Assembly: GCA_015487825.1 (NCBI GenBank)
Contig: WFOZ01000288.1
Location: 1 to 8,326, forward strand
Direction of reading: 5' to 3'
DNA length: 8,326 bases
Source: Planctomycetaceae bacterium
GTDB taxonomy: Bacteria; Planctomycetota; Planctomycetia; Planctomycetales; Planctomycetaceae
Position numbers and translations under genes: made by a program. Below are positions 6,547 to 8,326 of this stretch, in pieces. Position 1 is the stretch's first letter. Every line of letters begins with the position of its first letter. The notes under the pieces are model-generated. The model ran no database searches and had not been told where the DNA came from. It saw only the letters and a program-made list of their open reading frames with translations.

Positions 6547-8316
6547 TTATTCTGCCTCCTTCGCCATCGCAGAGCCTTTCATTGCCAGGGGCATAAAAGC
6601 AGCATTTAACGGTGAGGCAGATTTATCCACACGGTGAACAACATACTGTCCAGAACGAAAAACGACCGGATAATGGTACGGGAACTCCTGCAGATGTTCA
6701 GATGGAAATGCTGCAGGCAAAGAGTGCATCAGACTTCCCGAATCCTGCCGGACATCCAGAGGAGACATACCGTTTTCTATCAGGCCACTCAACACATAGC
6801 GATGCCCGGAATGATCCAGCTCGCTGATTATTTCCTCTGCATGGTCCCGATGAAAGATTCGCGTCAATACATCCAGATATACAAATCGGGTCGAAGGTTT
6901 CAAATTCAACTCCCGATAGGCATGCACCAAGTGAACGTTGTGTACGGTCAACTCACCATCTCTTAATTTCAGTTCACTTAGAAAATCCAATGCCGGTTGC
7001 AGTTCAACCCAGTCCGGCAGGGGAAAATGTTGAATCGCAGATCTGACTTGCGGCGTACTTCCCTGTGTAAAACACGCAGGCCAGTAGCAAAGACGATTCC
7101 AGTTTGTCGCAGGATTTGTAAACATCGCAAACAGCACAAACAGCAACGATGCTCCCAGGCAGAGATCTTTTGAAGAAAAAGAACTCTTTTCACCGCAGGT
7201 GGGAATAGCCAGAAGTTGCTCGGTCATTTTCCCTGCACGACGAACCACCAACGTCATCCCCAGAAATATTTCCGGAACATGCACATAATCAAACAAATGC
7301 TGCATCGTAAAAGATTGAACCAGCCAACCCAGGTACAGTCCGCACAGAAGCAGATCGGAACATTCTTTTCTCTCTGGATTTTTGGTATTGAATATCGTTT
7401 TCGCAATTTGGGAAACCGCAATCGGAATCGCCAGCAGGTGGAACAGGCTGAACGGCATGAAGCGTATCTGCTCTCTCCACAATCGGTCCCAGGTCCAGCG
7501 ATCACTGCCTACCTCAAAATAAGTCGGATTCCATTCCAGAATCATTTCTATAAAGTGAGGCCACGTTCCGGTTTGAACTAACCAGCCAATTCCCATCAAT
7601 CCAACCAGCAGACCGCCAGTAAGTACACCGAACAAATCAGAAACAACAAACTTCCCGGTTTCTTTGAACCGTAATTTTTTCCTTCTGCCAACAATGATTA
7701 TGCCAAGAAGAAGTACCACAACGGCAGGAATCGCAATGAACGGCTTGAGCCAGAAACCAACCGCCCAGATCATGCCTTCCAGTATTCCCCAGATATAAAA
7801 TTTACTTTTCGATTGATTACCTGATAACATTCGTTCAATTTGATTCCGGCGTAAAGATAAAGCACCCAGAGCAGGCAACAGCATCCAGACATCACGCTGA
7901 CAATGACACCATTCCGATGTTCCGAAATAAAACCAGAATAGAATCAGGGCCAGAAAAATCGACTCATTGCCGGAACGCTTCTCCTGAGTATTCTTTTCCG
8001 CACGATGCCAGAATGTCAGCAGCAGCACAATGCCTGCGACAATCATCAGATCAACTGATCGCAGCGCAGCAATCGACCAGCCGAACATCGAGCGAATCAT
8101 CATATGCAGCCAGACAATGCCGGGAAGATTCGGCTCTACAATATCGCGATACAGTACTCCTGAATCGAGTGCCGTTTTTGCCTGTAAATCGTAAAGCACC
8201 GCATCAGCAGTCAAAGGCATGCAGAGCATCAACGGCAAACTCTGAATGATCAAAGCAACCAGCAGCACTCCCCAAAACCAGGGAGAATAAAACAGTTTCC
8301 AAATTTGTGACCGCAT
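6547..8316 (-). CDS. GT-C-type integral membrane glycosyltransferase (PMT/ArnT-like)
   Basis: This 589-residue polytopic membrane protein has about nine or ten hydrophobic segments, the clearest near 12-34, 82-103, 119-150, 175-209, 223-248, 285-304, 321-338, 345-358 and 386-400. The stretch after the first segment, TADAVLYDLQAKTALDSGVLYRDIVEPNLPGIVWL (37-70, given by its key residues Asp38, Tyr56, Asp58, Glu61, Pro65), resembles the first extracytoplasmic loop of GT39/GT83 enzymes, where an acidic residue is catalytic. Such enzymes use a polyprenyl-phosphate sugar donor outside the cytoplasmic membrane. From about 420 to the end the chain is mainly soluble and probably extracytoplasmic, with no recognised catalytic motif. 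The ATG at 8316 suits a membrane protein start (basic residues then the first helix), but only ten bases lie upstream and the frame stays open to the window edge, so a longer N-terminus cannot be excluded. Acceptor and donor are unknown. Its gene points toward the phosphotransferase, consistent with a shared glycan pathway. Confidence 0.75.
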   Translation of the reverse strand: MRSQIWKLFYSPWFWGVLLVALIIQSLPLMLCMPLTADAVLYDLQAKTALDSGVLYRDIVEPNLPGIVWLHMMIRSMFGWSIAALRSVDLMIVAGIVLLLTFWHRAEKNTQEKRSGNESIFLALILFWFYFGTSEWCHCQRDVWMLLPALGALSLRRNQIERMLSGNQSKSKFYIWGILEGMIWAVGFWLKPFIAIPAVVVLLLGIIIVGRRKKLRFKETGKFVVSDLFGVLTGGLLVGLMGIGWLVQTGTWPHFIEMILEWNPTYFEVGSDRWTWDRLWREQIRFMPFSLFHLLAIPIAVSQIAKTIFNTKNPERKECSDLLLCGLYLGWLVQSFTMQHLFDYVHVPEIFLGMTLVVRRAGKMTEQLLAIPTCGEKSSFSSKDLCLGASLLFVLFAMFTNPATNWNRLCYWPACFTQGSTPQVRSAIQHFPLPDWVELQPALDFLSELKLRDGELTVHNVHLVHAYRELNLKPSTRFVYLDVLTRIFHRDHAEEIISELDHSGHRYVLSGLIENGMSPLDVRQDSGSLMHSLPAAFPSEHLQEFPYHYPVVFRSGQYVVHRVDKSASPLNAAFMPLAMKGSAMAKEAE

Positions 8317-8326
8317 GAGCAGAAAA

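Noticed and set aside
1..8326. A new defence, mobile or toxin-antitoxin system
   Set aside because: All substantial open frames are explained by sugar metabolism or base-excision repair; no arrays, integrases, nucleases of defence type or paired small genes were seen.

Overview
The window (roughly half GC by eye) carries seven complete or near-complete protein genes. Six belong to surface-polysaccharide metabolism and one is a housekeeping DNA-repair gene. No rRNA, tRNA, CRISPR array, integrase or transposase was seen. The organism is a bacterium. Many starts lack a Shine-Dalgarno sequence, and there is a REP-like GGGTGCGTCGTGACGCACC palindrome and an unusual architecture of membrane glycosyltransferase and phosphoglycosyltransferase. 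Together these fit a planctomycete-like genome, but that assignment is an inference and not secure.

Layout. Positions 1-180 are a leader with a possible promoter and a GC-rich hairpin. A plus-strand nucleotide-sugar block follows: a GalE-like NAD-dependent epimerase (181-1149), a UDP-glucuronate decarboxylase (UDP-xylose synthase, 1317-2267), a UDP-glucuronate 4-epimerase (2264-3274, overlapping the previous stop by 4 nt) and a glucose-1-phosphate thymidylyltransferase RmlA (3291-4181). A 284-nt gap (4182-4465) holds two simple hairpins and the REP-like double palindrome. Endonuclease IV (nfo, 4466-5323, plus) then converges with a minus-strand pair: a polyprenyl-phosphate sugar-phosphotransferase with an odd charged insertion (5376-6266) and, upstream of it in transcription order, a large GT-C-type membrane glycosyltransferase (6547-8316). 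A 280-nt gap separates those two.

How it fits together. The first block makes activated sugars. Two enzymes compete for one precursor, UDP-glucuronate, giving UDP-xylose by decarboxylation and UDP-galacturonate by C4 epimerisation. The GalE-like enzyme would interconvert UDP-glucose and UDP-galactose or the GlcNAc equivalents. RmlA commits glucose-1-phosphate to dTDP-sugars. The UDP-glucose dehydrogenase that makes UDP-glucuronate and the RmlB/C/D steps are not in the window. The minus-strand phosphoglycosyltransferase would load the first sugar phosphate onto undecaprenyl phosphate. The GT-C protein would transfer a sugar from a lipid-linked donor outside the cytoplasmic membrane. nfo is an unrelated base-excision-repair gene lying between the two sets.

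Nothing here amounts to a clearly new system. The most notable points are the REP-like element, the arginine/lysine-rich insertion and N-terminal extension of the phosphoglycosyltransferase, and the tandem of three extended short-chain dehydrogenase genes.
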